Source: an uncultured Ruminococcus sp. (GTDB taxonomy: Bacteria; Bacillota; Clostridia; Oscillospirales; Ruminococcaceae). Taken from it: a stretch of DNA of 49,749 nt. The notes under the pieces were generated by a model. It worked only from the letters and a program-made list of their open reading frames with translations. It was not told the DNA's origin and did no database searches. Below are positions 30,692 to 39,404 of the stretch, piece after piece. The stretch covers positions 1-49,749 of the forward strand of contig NZ_CACWPP010000047.1 in assembly GCF_902762735.1 (NCBI RefSeq). The letters run 5' to 3'. Numbering within the stretch: position 1 is the first letter of the stretch; every line of letters begins with the position of its first letter. Made by a program: the position numbers and the translations under genes.

Positions 30692-30902
30692 GGGGCTTTA
30701 CAAAAGTTTAGTCTTTGTTAACATTTTTAGCTTCGGCTAACATCTTGCAGATCCGCCCTGCCGCTGACAGAAACCCGACGAGCGTTTCTTAACTGCCATT
30801 TTCTGCTATACGAGCCGCTGTAAAGTTCACAAAAAGTCCAAAAATACGCATTTATCATAACATTATTCCTAACAGTCATATTCTTATTGTTGAGTATTCA
30901 TA
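30692..30902. other. Divergent intergenic stretch, nothing further seen
   Basis: Separates the leftward feo promoter from the rightward dlt-like promoter. No gene or repeat recognised. Confidence 0.4.
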
Positions 30903-30931
30903 TTGACGAAAAAATATCAAAGTGTTAAAAT
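30903..30931 (+). promoter_or_regulatory. Promoter of the dlt-like operon
   Basis: TTGACG, 17-bp spacer, TAAAAT, about 58 bp before ATG 30989. Likely drives the five genes to 36995. Confidence 0.65.
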
Positions 30932-30988
30932 AAATAGAGGTAGGAGCTATAAGTATATTGTAAATAATTTACAGGAGAGAATATAGAA

Positions 30989-32494
30989 ATGGAGATCAAT
31001 GTACTTCGTCTGCTTGAAAAGACAGCAGACAAATTCGGCGGCAAGACCGCTTACGCTGACAGCGAAAACAGCCTGACTTTTGCGGAAGTCGAGGAAAAGG
31101 CGAAAAGGCTGGGCAGCGCACTTACAGAGATCATACCTGCCCGCAGCCCCGTTGCCATAATGACAGGCAGAAACGTCCTGACACCTGTGGTATTTCTGGG
31201 CGTTGTTTATGCGGGCTGTTTTTATGCCCCGATGGACTGCACTCAGCCGACAGCAAGGCTGAAAGACATTCTCTCGGTGCTTCAGCCGAAGATACTGCTG
31301 GCTGACAGCGATGGCATGAAAACGGCGAAAGAACTGGGTTTTGAGGGTAAGATACTTCTGACGGACGACCTTTTCGCCCATGATATAGACAGCTCTGCGC
31401 TCGATGCGCGTGCAAGGTATGCGTGCGCTGATGACCCGCTTTACACGATATTCACATCGGGTTCGACGGGCAAGCCTAAGGGTGTCATAACTTCGATGAT
31501 GTCGCTGATGTGCTACATAAGCGCCTATATCGAGGTGATGGGCATAGACGAGAACGACAGGCTGGGCAATCAGTCACCGCTGGACTACATCGCGGCGGTG
31601 CGCGATATTTACATACCCATCTTCACGGGTGCGGGCATGTTCATCATACCAAAGCAGTGCTTTATGATGCCTGCGGAGCTTTTCAGGGTCATGAACGAGC
31701 AGAAGATAACCGCTGTGGGGTGGAGCGTTTCGGTATTCACCATAGCGGTGAAGCTGAAAGCGTTCGCCGAGAGCAAGCCTGAATATCTGAAAAAGATCTG
31801 CTTCTCGGGTTCGGTGATGCCTTGCAGTGCGCTGAGGGCATGGCAGGAGGCTCTGCCTGACGCGAAATTCGTCAACCAGTACGGTCCTACCGAGTGTACT
31901 GCTTCATGCACATATCACGAGGTAGAGGGCATCGTCGATGATGGCGACACGCTCCCGATAGGCAAGCCTTACCGCAATTACAGAGTATTTTTGCTGGATG
32001 AGAACGACAAGGAAGTGCCCACTGGCGAGCAGGGCGAGATCTGCGTGGCGGGTCCCATACTGGCGCTGGGCTACTACAATAACAGGGAGCTTACCGACAA
32101 GTCGTTCATACAGAACCCGCTGAACAAAGCTTTCGGCGAGCTGATCTACAAAACGGGCGACTACGGTGTGATGCGCGAGGACGGCGTGATGCTGTTCAAG
32201 GGGCGCAAGGACAGGCAGATAAAGCATCTGGGTCACAGGGTAGAGCTTTCGGAGATAGAGAACGCGGCTATGCGCCTTGACAGCATCAAGGACAGCTGTG
32301 CGATGTATCAGAAGGAGAAAGAGCTGATATGGCTCTTCTACACGGGTACGGCTTCCGTCAAGGAGGCGGCGGTGCATTTTCGCGGGATACTGCCCGGCTT
32401 CATGGTGCCGCGCAAGCTGATACAGCTGGAGGAGCTGCCACATCTGCCGAACGGCAAGGTGAACATGCAGGCGCTCAAAGATATGATGAAATAA
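30989..32494 (+). CDS. DltA-like amino-acid adenylating ligase
   Basis: 501 residues, the size of DltA. ANL-superfamily motifs in order: FTSGSTGKPKG (P-loop A3), NQSPLDYIAAVRDIYIP (A4 with Asp that in amino-acid-activating enzymes holds the alpha-amine), NQYGPTECT (A5), YKTGDYG (A7), KGRKDRQIKHLGHRVEL (A8) and NGKVNMQ with the catalytic Lys (A10). It should activate an amino acid with ATP and load it on the carrier protein encoded 174 bp downstream. In true dlt operons the substrate is D-alanine; here the adjacent PLP decarboxylase suggests a different amino acid, so I do not give the symbol dltA. Cytoplasmic. Confidence 0.85.
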   Translation: MEINVLRLLEKTADKFGGKTAYADSENSLTFAEVEEKAKRLGSALTEIIPARSPVAIMTGRNVLTPVVFLGVVYAGCFYAPMDCTQPTARLKDILSVLQPKILLADSDGMKTAKELGFEGKILLTDDLFAHDIDSSALDARARYACADDPLYTIFTSGSTGKPKGVITSMMSLMCYISAYIEVMGIDENDRLGNQSPLDYIAAVRDIYIPIFTGAGMFIIPKQCFMMPAELFRVMNEQKITAVGWSVSVFTIAVKLKAFAESKPEYLKKICFSGSVMPCSALRAWQEALPDAKFVNQYGPTECTASCTYHEVEGIVDDGDTLPIGKPYRNYRVFLLDENDKEVPTGEQGEICVAGPILALGYYNNRELTDKSFIQNPLNKAFGELIYKTGDYGVMREDGVMLFKGRKDRQIKHLGHRVELSEIENAAMRLDSIKDSCAMYQKEKELIWLFYTGTASVKEAAVHFRGILPGFMVPRKLIQLEELPHLPNGKVNMQALKDMMK

Positions 32495-32667
32495 ACTGCG
32501 CAGTGCAGTCCGTGTCACAGAACAGCACGGACGAAACGCAGTATTATAGCAGACGGTACAAGTTTCGGGACACTCGCGGCAACAGTCACGATGGCGCGGC
32601 GGGCGGAGCGGTATGCCGTTTGGCAAAAAAATATACAGAAAAACATTAAAATCAGGAGGAAATCAAA

Positions 32668-32901
32668 ATGAAAGAAGAACTTATGGAAGTACTGGAAGAG
32701 ATCAGACCCGATGTGGATTTTGAGAACGAGAAACAGCTCATCACAGATGGTGTGCTGGATTCATTCGACATAGTTTCGCTGGTAACGGCGCTGAACGATC
32801 AGTTCGATATAGAGATAGAGGTAGGCAGCCTTGTGCCTGACAACTTCAACAGCATCGAGGGCATGATGGCGCTTATCGAGAAATTGCAGGACGAGGACTA
32901 A
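32668..32901 (+). CDS. DltC-like acyl/aminoacyl carrier protein
   Basis: 77 residues, acidic, four-helix carrier fold. The phosphopantetheine site is Ser32 in GVLDSFDIVSL (DSF(D/L) core). AGGAGG precedes the ATG. It should carry the amino acid activated by the upstream ligase as a thioester. The 173-bp gap before it has no gene. Only 3 nt separate its stop from the decarboxylase start, a tight coupling consistent with the carrier-bound amino acid being the decarboxylase substrate (inference). Confidence 0.9.
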   Translation: MKEELMEVLEEIRPDVDFENEKQLITDGVLDSFDIVSLVTALNDQFDIEIEVGSLVPDNFNSIEGMMALIEKLQDED

Positions 32902-32904
32902 ATA

Positions 32905-34140
32905 ATGGACAGTAATATAAAGAGCGGTCTGTCCCCCTTGCCGTTAGCACATGGGAATGCCGCCGCAAACGTCTTACACAGCAGTGCTGCCGAAAAATTC
33001 GGCACGCCCTGCTATCTGTTCGATACAGACGTTTTTGCGAAGCGGGCGGCTGATGTTCATGCGGCTTTCGGTGAGAGGGTCGGGCTTTGCTATTCCATAA
33101 AAGCAAACCCTTTCCTGCTGGCTGCTTTGCCCGAAGTTTTCAGCTATATAGAGGTTTGTTCGCCCGGTGAGCTGAGCATCTGCGAGAAAGTCGGTGCGCC
33201 GCTTGACAAGATAATATTCTCTGGCGTTAACAAGACTGAGGAGGACGTGGCACGGGCTTACGCTGACGGCGTGGCGATATTCACGGCTGAGAGCAGACTG
33301 CATGTTCGGCTGATAAACGACTGCGCTGTGAAAAACGGCGGCAGGGTAAAGCTGATACTCAGGCTGGCTCATGGCAGTCAGTTCGGCATGGATAAGGCTG
33401 ACCTCACCGATATTATCGCTCACAGGGACAGCTTTGAGGGCGTTGAGATCATCGGTCTGCATTATTTCACAGGTACGCAGAAAACTAAGGTAAAGACCAT
33501 CGCGAAAGAGCTTGAACTGCTGGACGAGTTCTGCATGGAACTGGAAAGCGAGTACGGTTTCAAGGCACAGCACATAGAGTACGGCACGGGTCTGGGAGTT
33601 GAGTACTACAAGGACTTCACCGAAGAGACAGAGCTGGCACTGCTGGCTGAGGCGGCTGAGACCGTGAAAGCGTTTGCCGAGAAGTACCCGCTGACCGTTG
33701 AGATGGGCAGGTTCTTCGCGGCGCAGTGCGGCAGTTATCTGACTAAAGTTATGGACATTAAGACCACTAATGACATAAACTACGTCATCTGCGACGGCGG
33801 CATAAACCATCTTAACTACTACGGGCAGAACATGGCGATGAAAGTGCCGCCGATCTCTTTGGTGAACGGCACGGACTGCGAAAATACCGCAGACTACTGC
33901 CTGTGCGGAAGTCTCTGCACAACAGCTGACATACTGGTGCGCAAGGTGACGCTTCCCGAGCTTAAACGCGGCGATATACTGGCGTTTGACAAGTGCGGCG
34001 CTTACTCGGTGGCTGAGGGCATATCGGCTTTCCTGTCAAGGGCTATGCCGAAAGTCTCCCTTTACAGCAAGGCTGAGGGCTTACAGCTCGTGCGGGATCT
34101 GACCGAGACATATCCACTCAATACACCGCAGCGGAGGTAG
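32905..34140 (+). CDS. Fold-type III PLP-dependent decarboxylase
   Basis: 411 residues, LysA/ornithine-decarboxylase-like. The PLP Lys66 lies in CYSIKANPF; barrel motifs LHYFTGTQ (for HxHIGSQ), EYGTGLGVEYY (Gly loop for phosphate) and VEMGRFF (for EPGR) follow; the C-terminal domain has CGSLCTTADIL with the active-site Cys and Asp, then DKCGAYSV. True LysA keeps GPxCESxD; the LCTTAD form is closer, from memory, to decarboxylases acting on carrier-bound substrates (BtrK) and to those of exosortase-linked clusters. Not a dap/lys locus. It probably removes the alpha-carboxylate of a carrier-tethered amino acid; free amino acid is the alternative. Confidence 0.88.
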   Translation: MDSNIKSGLSPLPLAHGNAAANVLHSSAAEKFGTPCYLFDTDVFAKRAADVHAAFGERVGLCYSIKANPFLLAALPEVFSYIEVCSPGELSICEKVGAPLDKIIFSGVNKTEEDVARAYADGVAIFTAESRLHVRLINDCAVKNGGRVKLILRLAHGSQFGMDKADLTDIIAHRDSFEGVEIIGLHYFTGTQKTKVKTIAKELELLDEFCMELESEYGFKAQHIEYGTGLGVEYYKDFTEETELALLAEAAETVKAFAEKYPLTVEMGRFFAAQCGSYLTKVMDIKTTNDINYVICDGGINHLNYYGQNMAMKVPPISLVNGTDCENTADYCLCGSLCTTADILVRKVTLPELKRGDILAFDKCGAYSVAEGISAFLSRAMPKVSLYSKAEGLQLVRDLTETYPLNTPQRR

Positions 34141-34145
34141 CAGAC

Positions 34146-35744
34146 TTGACATATACTTCACTGAATTACCTTTTATATGTGGCGGTCTGTCTGGTGGTAT
34201 ACGGGATAGTTCCGAAAAAATTCCGCTGGTGGGTACTGCTGGCTGCCAGCATGGGTTTTTACGCCATCGTCTGCCTGAAGTACATCGGATTTATCATACT
34301 GACTGCCGCGACAACTTACATCGGCGGCATAAAGCTGGAAAAATACATCGGTGACAGCGATGCTTACATCAAATCGCAGAAGGGCAAATGGAGCAAGGAA
34401 GAAAAGAGCGCCTACAAGGATAAGGTCACGCGGAACAAGAAACTTATCTGTGCGGCGGTGCTGGTGCTGAATTTCGGGATACTCTGCTTCCTGAAATACT
34501 ACAATTTCTTTGCAGACTCGTTAACTGCGGTGCTTAAACACTTTGGCGGAAAAGTGCCTAATCTGGGACTGTTCCTGCCGCTGGGCATATCATTCTACAC
34601 ATTTCAGTCGATGGGCTACATCATCGACATTTACAGAAAAAAATACACGGCAGAGCGGAATTTCTTCAAATTCCTGCTGTTCGTGTCATTCTTCCCGCAG
34701 CTGGTACAGGGACCCATAGCCTTTTACAGCGACCTGGCACATCAGCTTTACGCGGGCGAAAAAGTCAGGTTCGAGAACTTCAAACAGGGAGTTCTGCTGA
34801 TAACATGGGGCTTTTTCAAGAAGCTGGTCATCGCGGACAGGCTGGTAACAACTGTCACGACCATTTCGGGCGACCACAAAAGCTATTCGGGCACTGCGAT
34901 ACTTGCGGCGGCGCTGATATACGCTTTACAGCTTTATGCTGACTTCTCGGGCGGTATCGACATCTCGCGCGGTGTGGCACAGCTGTTCGGCATAAACATG
35001 GCTGAGAACTTCAAACGTCCGTATTTTTCAAAGGATATTTCGGAATACTGGCACAGATGGCATATCACACTGGGCGGCTGGCTGAGGGAGTACCTCTTCT
35101 ACCCTGTGGCTATGTCAAAGCCTTTCCAGAAGATGGGCAAGGCGCTGAAAGCCAAGTTCGGCATGAAGATCTCAAAAGTCGTGCCTGTCAGCATCGCTTC
35201 GCTGATAACCTTTATCGTCGTTGGTATATGGCATGGCGCCAACTGGAAGTACGTGGCTTTCGGTGTGTGGAACGGCGGCATCATAATGGTCTCTACTCTG
35301 CTGGAAGAGAATTTCACAAGCTGGAAGAATAAACTGCACATAAAGGAAAACAGCAGGCTGTTTGCGCTGTTTCAGATGTTCAGGACTTTCCTGATAGTGC
35401 TGGTGGGCTACTATTTCGATATTGCTCCCGGATTTAAGGCGGCGATGAGTATGATGTACCTGTCTGTTGCTGACCTGCATATAAGCGAACTGGCAGGAAA
35501 AGAGTTCTACAAGACGATATTGCTCAGCAAGAGAGAGATAGCGCTGGTGCTTGCTGCGATGCTGGTGCTGTTCATCGTTTCGCTGAAGCAGGAACGCTCG
35601 CAGACCACGCTGAGAGAGCAGATATGCAAAAAGAATTTTGTCGTGCAGTCGCTGGTATTCATCGTGCTGTTTTTCAGCGTTGTCATATTCGGCGTTTACG
35701 GTCCGGGTACTGACCCTGCGGACTTCTACTACATGCAGTTCTAG
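34146..35744 (+). CDS. DltB/AlgI-like MBOAT O-acyltransferase
   Basis: 532 residues from a TTG start at 34146 with GGAGGT well placed. About eleven membrane segments. MBOAT hallmarks: FQSMGYIIDIYRKKY, SYYWHRWHITLG-like segment (ISEYWHRWHITL) and the catalytic His in GIWHGANWKY. Members such as DltB and AlgI move acyl groups from a cytoplasmic carrier to an extracellular polymer. Placed 5 nt after the decarboxylase gene, it should transfer the modified aminoacyl group across the membrane. A charged cytoplasmic insert lies near residues 70-100. Confidence 0.9.
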   Translation: MTYTSLNYLLYVAVCLVVYGIVPKKFRWWVLLAASMGFYAIVCLKYIGFIILTAATTYIGGIKLEKYIGDSDAYIKSQKGKWSKEEKSAYKDKVTRNKKLICAAVLVLNFGILCFLKYYNFFADSLTAVLKHFGGKVPNLGLFLPLGISFYTFQSMGYIIDIYRKKYTAERNFFKFLLFVSFFPQLVQGPIAFYSDLAHQLYAGEKVRFENFKQGVLLITWGFFKKLVIADRLVTTVTTISGDHKSYSGTAILAAALIYALQLYADFSGGIDISRGVAQLFGINMAENFKRPYFSKDISEYWHRWHITLGGWLREYLFYPVAMSKPFQKMGKALKAKFGMKISKVVPVSIASLITFIVVGIWHGANWKYVAFGVWNGGIIMVSTLLEENFTSWKNKLHIKENSRLFALFQMFRTFLIVLVGYYFDIAPGFKAAMSMMYLSVADLHISELAGKEFYKTILLSKREIALVLAAMLVLFIVSLKQERSQTTLREQICKKNFVVQSLVFIVLFFSVVIFGVYGPGTDPADFYYMQF

Positions 35745-35768
35745 CAGATAAGAGGATAAGGAGATAGA

Positions 35769-36995
35769 ATGAAAAGCATTTATATAAAGCGCACACTAAA
35801 GATAACTGCTCTGCTTATCGTCATGGCACTGCTCTACCTGCTGACAGAACAGGTGCTTATCAGGACTTCGACAGGCTCGGAGGCACATATCAAGAACTTT
35901 TACCGCGAACCCAAAAATTCGCTTGATGTTGCTGTGATAGGGTGCAGTGAGATGTATGCCGACTACTCGCCGCCCATAGCTTACCGCAATTTCGGCTTTA
36001 CCAGCTACAATCTGGCGGTGGAGGGCGTGCCCGGTCACTTCTTCAATTCGATGCTGGACGAGTTTCTGTCGCGGCAGGATCCTCAGCTGGTGGTGTTTGA
36101 GGTCAACGGCTTCTTCTATACCGAAAAACACATAGCCATCGAAGGAAATAACCGCAGATGGCTCGACAACATGAAAAGAAATGCCAACTGGGCAGAGCTT
36201 ATTCACGATACCATCGCAAAGGAAGATCAGTTCGACTATTATGTCAGACTGAGCAAGTACCATTCAAACTGGGAACGTCCCGAAGGACAGCTGGCAAGAA
36301 TGTACAGTATGTACCTCAATTACAAAGGCGAAGTATCGAAGATGAAGAGCTTCGGCACACGCACCTCATGCAATTCCAAGAAGAAGGTCAACCGCAAAAA
36401 GCCTCCTCAGCTGACCGATTACGGCAGAGAATATTTGCAGGCGACCATCGACCACTGCCGCGAACTGGGTCTTGAGAATGTGCTGTTCATACGTGAGCCG
36501 CACAAGGCAAAGATATCAGCCGAAACTGATGCCGAACTTGAAAAGATGATAACCGACGGCGGCTACAAGTACTTCAACCTTGAATCGGTGTCTGACGAGA
36601 TAGGCATAGACGAAAGCACCGATTACTACAACGGCGACCATCTGAATGTTTTCGGCAACGAGAAAGCCACGCTGTATCTCGGTAAATATATCATGGAGAA
36701 TTACGACATCTCCACCGAGCATACCGAAGAGATAAACAAGCTGTGGGACGACTGCGCTGACTACACCGAAGAGGCTTTCAGCATTCTCAAAGAACGTACA
36801 CTCGCTAATGAAGACAAGGTCTACAGCGAGTTCAACGACCTCAGTGAGAAAGGCAGCGCTCTGCGGGAAAAGTATCATAAGATAAAGAAACAAGGTAAGG
36901 ACGAGAACTTCGATGAACATGAGCCGCCTGAGTTCGGTGACGGCGAGGACTTCCCTACCGAATGCGAAGATAAAGCACCCGACAAAAAAGAATAA
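35769..36995 (+). CDS. DltD/AlgX-like SGNH-type membrane-anchored protein
   Basis: 408 residues. One N-terminal transmembrane helix (about 9-26) and an extracellular SGNH/DltD-like domain: VIGCSEMYADYSPP carries the block-I Ser (compare GSSE of DltD), and YNGDHLNVFGNEKA has the Asp-His pair of block V. A long charged C-terminal tail (about 330-408) is probably helical and unusual for DltD. By analogy, it works with the MBOAT protein in the final transfer of the acyl group to the wall or envelope polymer. AAGGAG precedes ATG 35769; last gene of the operon. Confidence 0.82.
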   Translation: MKSIYIKRTLKITALLIVMALLYLLTEQVLIRTSTGSEAHIKNFYREPKNSLDVAVIGCSEMYADYSPPIAYRNFGFTSYNLAVEGVPGHFFNSMLDEFLSRQDPQLVVFEVNGFFYTEKHIAIEGNNRRWLDNMKRNANWAELIHDTIAKEDQFDYYVRLSKYHSNWERPEGQLARMYSMYLNYKGEVSKMKSFGTRTSCNSKKKVNRKKPPQLTDYGREYLQATIDHCRELGLENVLFIREPHKAKISAETDAELEKMITDGGYKYFNLESVSDEIGIDESTDYYNGDHLNVFGNEKATLYLGKYIMENYDISTEHTEEINKLWDDCADYTEEAFSILKERTLANEDKVYSEFNDLSEKGSALREKYHKIKKQGKDENFDEHEPPEFGDGEDFPTECEDKAPDKKE

Positions 36996-37007
36996 CTGCT
37001 GAAATGA

Positions 37008-37037
37008 ACGCGCTGTCGGCTGACGGCGCGTTTTTTT
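37008..37037 (+). terminator. Terminator of the dlt-like operon
   Basis: ACGCGC...GCGCGT stem with inner GTC/GAC pairs, followed by seven T. Confidence 0.85.
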
Positions 37038-37046
37038 GTGCGGTGA

Positions 37047-37075
37047 TTGACAAGTTGAATGTAAAATGGTATAAT
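37047..37075 (+). promoter_or_regulatory. Consensus promoter of leuB
   Basis: TTGACA, 17-bp spacer, TATAAT; ATG follows about 48 bp later. No T-box or leader peptide is visible in this short leader. Confidence 0.85.
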
Positions 37076-37123
37076 ACCAGTGTATGAAAAATTTCTGCCG
37101 AAAGGCTAAAGGAGTTAATTGAA

Positions 37124-38206
37124 ATGAACAAGAAGATAACCGTTATCAAGGGCGACGGCATCGGTCCCGAGATAGTTACTGAGGCTATAAAAGTGCTGGA
37201 CGCTGTGGCTGAAAAGTTCGGACACAGCTTTGAGTACACAGATATACTGATGGGCGGCTGCTCGATAGATGCCTGCGGCGTTCCGCTGACCGATGAGGCT
37301 GTTGCCACCGCAAAAGCGGCTGATGCTGTCCTGCTGGGCGCTATCGGCGGCAATACTTCAACTTCTCCCTGGTACAAGCTGGCACCGAACCTCAGACCTG
37401 AGGCAGGTCTGCTGAAAATTCGCAAGGAACTGGGGCTGTTCGCAAACCTCAGACCCGCAAACCTCTATGATGAACTGAAATTCGCGTGCCCGCTGAGAAG
37501 CGATATTATCGAGGGCGGCTTCGATATGATGATAATGCGTGAACTGACAGGCGGTCTGTACTTCGGTGCGAGAAAAACTGAGGTCGTTGACGGCGTTGAA
37601 ACTGCGGTAGATACCCTCTCCTACAACGAGGACGAGATAAGACGCATCGCTGTAAAGGGCTTTGACATCGCCATGAAGCGCCGCAAGAAGGTCACAAGCG
37701 TTGACAAGGCTAACGTGCTGGATTCCTCAAGACTGTGGAGAAAGGTCGTAAACGAAGTCGCTAAGGACTACCCTGAGGTTGAACTGGAACACATGCTGGT
37801 GGACAACTGCGCTATGCAGCTGGTGCGTGACCCCAAGCAGTTCGATGTTATACTGACCGAGAACATGTTCGGTGATATTCTTTCTGACGAGGCGGCTATG
37901 GTGAGCGGTTCGCTGGGCATGCTGGCTTCTGCTTCGCTGAACGACACAAAGTTCGGTCTGTATGAGCCGAGTCACGGTTCTGCACCCGATATTGCAGGTC
38001 AGGACAAGGCTAACCCGCTGGCTACGATACTGTCGGCTTCGATGATGCTCAGATATTCTTTCGATATGGACAAGGAAGCTGATGCCATCGACAATGCTGT
38101 TAAGCAGGTATTGGCTGAGGGCTACCGCACAGGCGACATCATGTCTGAGGGCATGAAGCAGGTCGGCTGTAAGGAAATGGGCTCGCTGGTGGCTGAAAGA
38201 GTTTGA
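37124..38206 (+). CDS. leuB: 3-isopropylmalate dehydrogenase
   Basis: 360 residues, normal for LeuB. Family features: GDGIGPEIV near 11, LGAIGG, substrate Arg residues in [38 protein letters not shown], the metal Asp residues in [15 protein letters not shown], and NAD-binding [15 protein letters not shown]. The ELTGGLYFG segment favours isopropylmalate over isocitrate. It oxidises 3-isopropylmalate to 2-oxoisocaproate precursor with NAD+ in leucine synthesis. leuA and leuCD are not adjacent; this gene stands alone between its promoter and terminator. Confidence 0.96.
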   Translation: MNKKITVIKGDGIGPEIVTEAIKVLDAVAEKFGHSFEYTDILMGGCSIDACGVPLTDEAVATAKAADAVLLGAIGGNTSTSPWYKLAPNLRPEAGLLKIRKELGLFANLRPANLYDELKFACPLRSDIIEGGFDMMIMRELTGGLYFGARKTEVVDGVETAVDTLSYNEDEIRRIAVKGFDIAMKRRKKVTSVDKANVLDSSRLWRKVVNEVAKDYPEVELEHMLVDNCAMQLVRDPKQFDVILTENMFGDILSDEAAMVSGSLGMLASASLNDTKFGLYEPSHGSAPDIAGQDKANPLATILSASMMLRYSFDMDKEADAIDNAVKQVLAEGYRTGDIMSEGMKQVGCKEMGSLVAERV

Positions 38207-38223
38207 TATAAAGATGTTTTGGT

Positions 38224-38256
38224 GGGGGCTGTCATTTATGATGCCCCCATCTTTTT
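38224..38256 (+). terminator. Terminator of leuB
   Basis: GGGGGC / GCCCCC hairpin with a 13-nt loop followed by ATCTTTTT. Confidence 0.8.
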
Positions 38257-38270
38257 ATAGGAGATAACTT

Positions 38271-38726
38271 ATGGACTTTTCAGATGTGCTTCACGAGATC
38301 ATCTTCCCTGCGCTGGTCTGTTTTGTATTTGGTGCGGCGGGCGTTATCGGTGCTGTGATCTCACGAAAGGCAAAAAAAGAGCTGAAAAACACGGCTGTAT
38401 ATGTCAGCGGCAAAGTCATAGGATATAAGAGTTATCGTAACGGGTACGGTCGTTTAGTCGAGCGCAAACGGGATATAACGGTGGTATGCGTCCCGCCTGA
38501 CAGCGATGAGGAAGCGCGGTACACCATCACGACAAGCGGACATTTCACATTCAAATACCGATGGGTGAAGAATGTCAGGCTGACTTTTCCGAAAAACGGC
38601 GCTCCCCTTCTGCCCGAAGATGTGGGTCAGCTGAGTTTTAACAGTATCGCGGGTCTTATTGCGGGCGGCGCACTTATTCTGACAGGACTGGCGTTTGTGA
38701 TATGCTATGTTTTCAGAGTTGAATGA
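38271..38726 (+). CDS. Two-helix membrane protein (first of a related pair)
   Basis: 151 residues. A transmembrane helix near 10-30, a central beta-rich soluble part (about 40-120, with VSGKVIGYKSYRNGY and TVVCVPPDSDEEARYTI) and a second helix near 125-147. The layout resembles DUF3592-type proteins; function unknown. The next gene encodes a protein of identical length and plan, sharing the PPDxD(x)E segment, suggesting tandem duplication. AGGAGA precedes the ATG. Confidence 0.75.
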   Translation: MDFSDVLHEIIFPALVCFVFGAAGVIGAVISRKAKKELKNTAVYVSGKVIGYKSYRNGYGRLVERKRDITVVCVPPDSDEEARYTITTSGHFTFKYRWVKNVRLTFPKNGAPLLPEDVGQLSFNSIAGLIAGGALILTGLAFVICYVFRVE

Positions 38727-38741
38727 AAATGAGGTGAAACT

Positions 38742-39197
38742 ATGCGTATTATCGAAGAATTTGTCTTACCTGTTCTTGGATTCGGCTTTGTGTTGTATGT
38801 CAGCCTGTGGTATTTAAAGAATGCCCTGCCCATTTACAGGGACTTCCGCAGGAACGGCAGGTCAGTACACGCAAGGGTCACTGGTTTCAAAGCCACTAAA
38901 CTCGGCATACAAAACAGCGACAAATTCTTTGTCTATGTCGCTGCTGTTCCGCCCGACGGCGATACCGAAAAAAGCTATGTGCTGTCCACCTGTCATCACA
39001 AGGGCAAGCGCTACAGCAAAGTGACAGAATGCAAAGTGATCTTTGTCGAGGGCGACCCTATACCTGTACTTAAAGAAGAAGTCAGACTTTGGCGCAGAGA
39101 TATCATTATCAGCTTTGTTGGCGTTTTTTTGAGCCTTTTGATGATATCACTGTACATATTTGCAGCGGCAGATAATTTTTTTTCAAAAACCCCTTGA
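38742..39197 (+). CDS. Two-helix membrane protein (second of a related pair)
   Basis: 151 residues, with helices near 8-27 and 120-142 flanking a beta-rich middle (ARVTGFKATKLG, VAAVPPDGDTEKSYVLST). Paralogous in plan to the gene just upstream, from which it is separated by 15 nt. Its stop codon lies inside the -35 box of the tRNA-Lys promoter. Function unknown. Confidence 0.75.
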   Translation: MRIIEEFVLPVLGFGFVLYVSLWYLKNALPIYRDFRRNGRSVHARVTGFKATKLGIQNSDKFFVYVAAVPPDGDTEKSYVLSTCHHKGKRYSKVTECKVIFVEGDPIPVLKEEVRLWRRDIIISFVGVFLSLLMISLYIFAAADNFFSKTP

Positions 39198-39222
39198 CAA
39201 ATAAAAAAAAAGATGCTATAAT
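39194..39222 (+). promoter_or_regulatory. Consensus promoter of tRNA-Lys
   Basis: TTGACA, 17-bp A-rich spacer ending in TGC, TATAAT. The -35 box overlaps the preceding stop codon. Confidence 0.85.
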
Positions 39223-39257
39223 ATTAGAGTTGTTACAGGACATGCCTTGTAACAGAT

Positions 39258-39330
39258 GAGCCATTAGCTCAGTTGGCAGAGCATTTGACTTTTAATCAAA
39301 GGGTCTGGAGTTCGAATCTCCAATGGCTCA
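39258..39330 (+). tRNA. tRNA-Lys (anticodon TTT)
   Basis: 73-nt cloverleaf: acceptor GAGCCAT / ATGGCTC, D-loop AGCTCAGTTGGCAGAGC, anticodon arm TTGAC-TTTTAAT-CAAA with TTT, T-arm GGAGTTCGAATCTCC. Discriminator A; CCA is not encoded. Confidence 0.97.
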
Positions 39331-39333
39331 CTA

Positions 39334-39369
39334 AACGCTCTCGACTTTTGGTTGAGGGCGTTGTTTTTT
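39334..39369 (+). terminator. Terminator of tRNA-Lys
   Basis: AACGCTCTCGAC / GTTGAGGGCGTT hairpin followed by GTTTTTT. Confidence 0.85.
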
Positions 39370-39404
39370 AGGCAGTTTTTTGACAGGACATCGGCGGTGA
39401 TATT

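Noticed and set aside
32495-32667. A small gene between the ligase and carrier-protein genes
   Set aside because: No frame with a ribosome site; probably untranslated linker of the operon.
36996-37123. T-box or leucine attenuator upstream of leuB
   Set aside because: The leader is under 50 nt from the promoter, with no T-box motif and no leader peptide with Leu codons.
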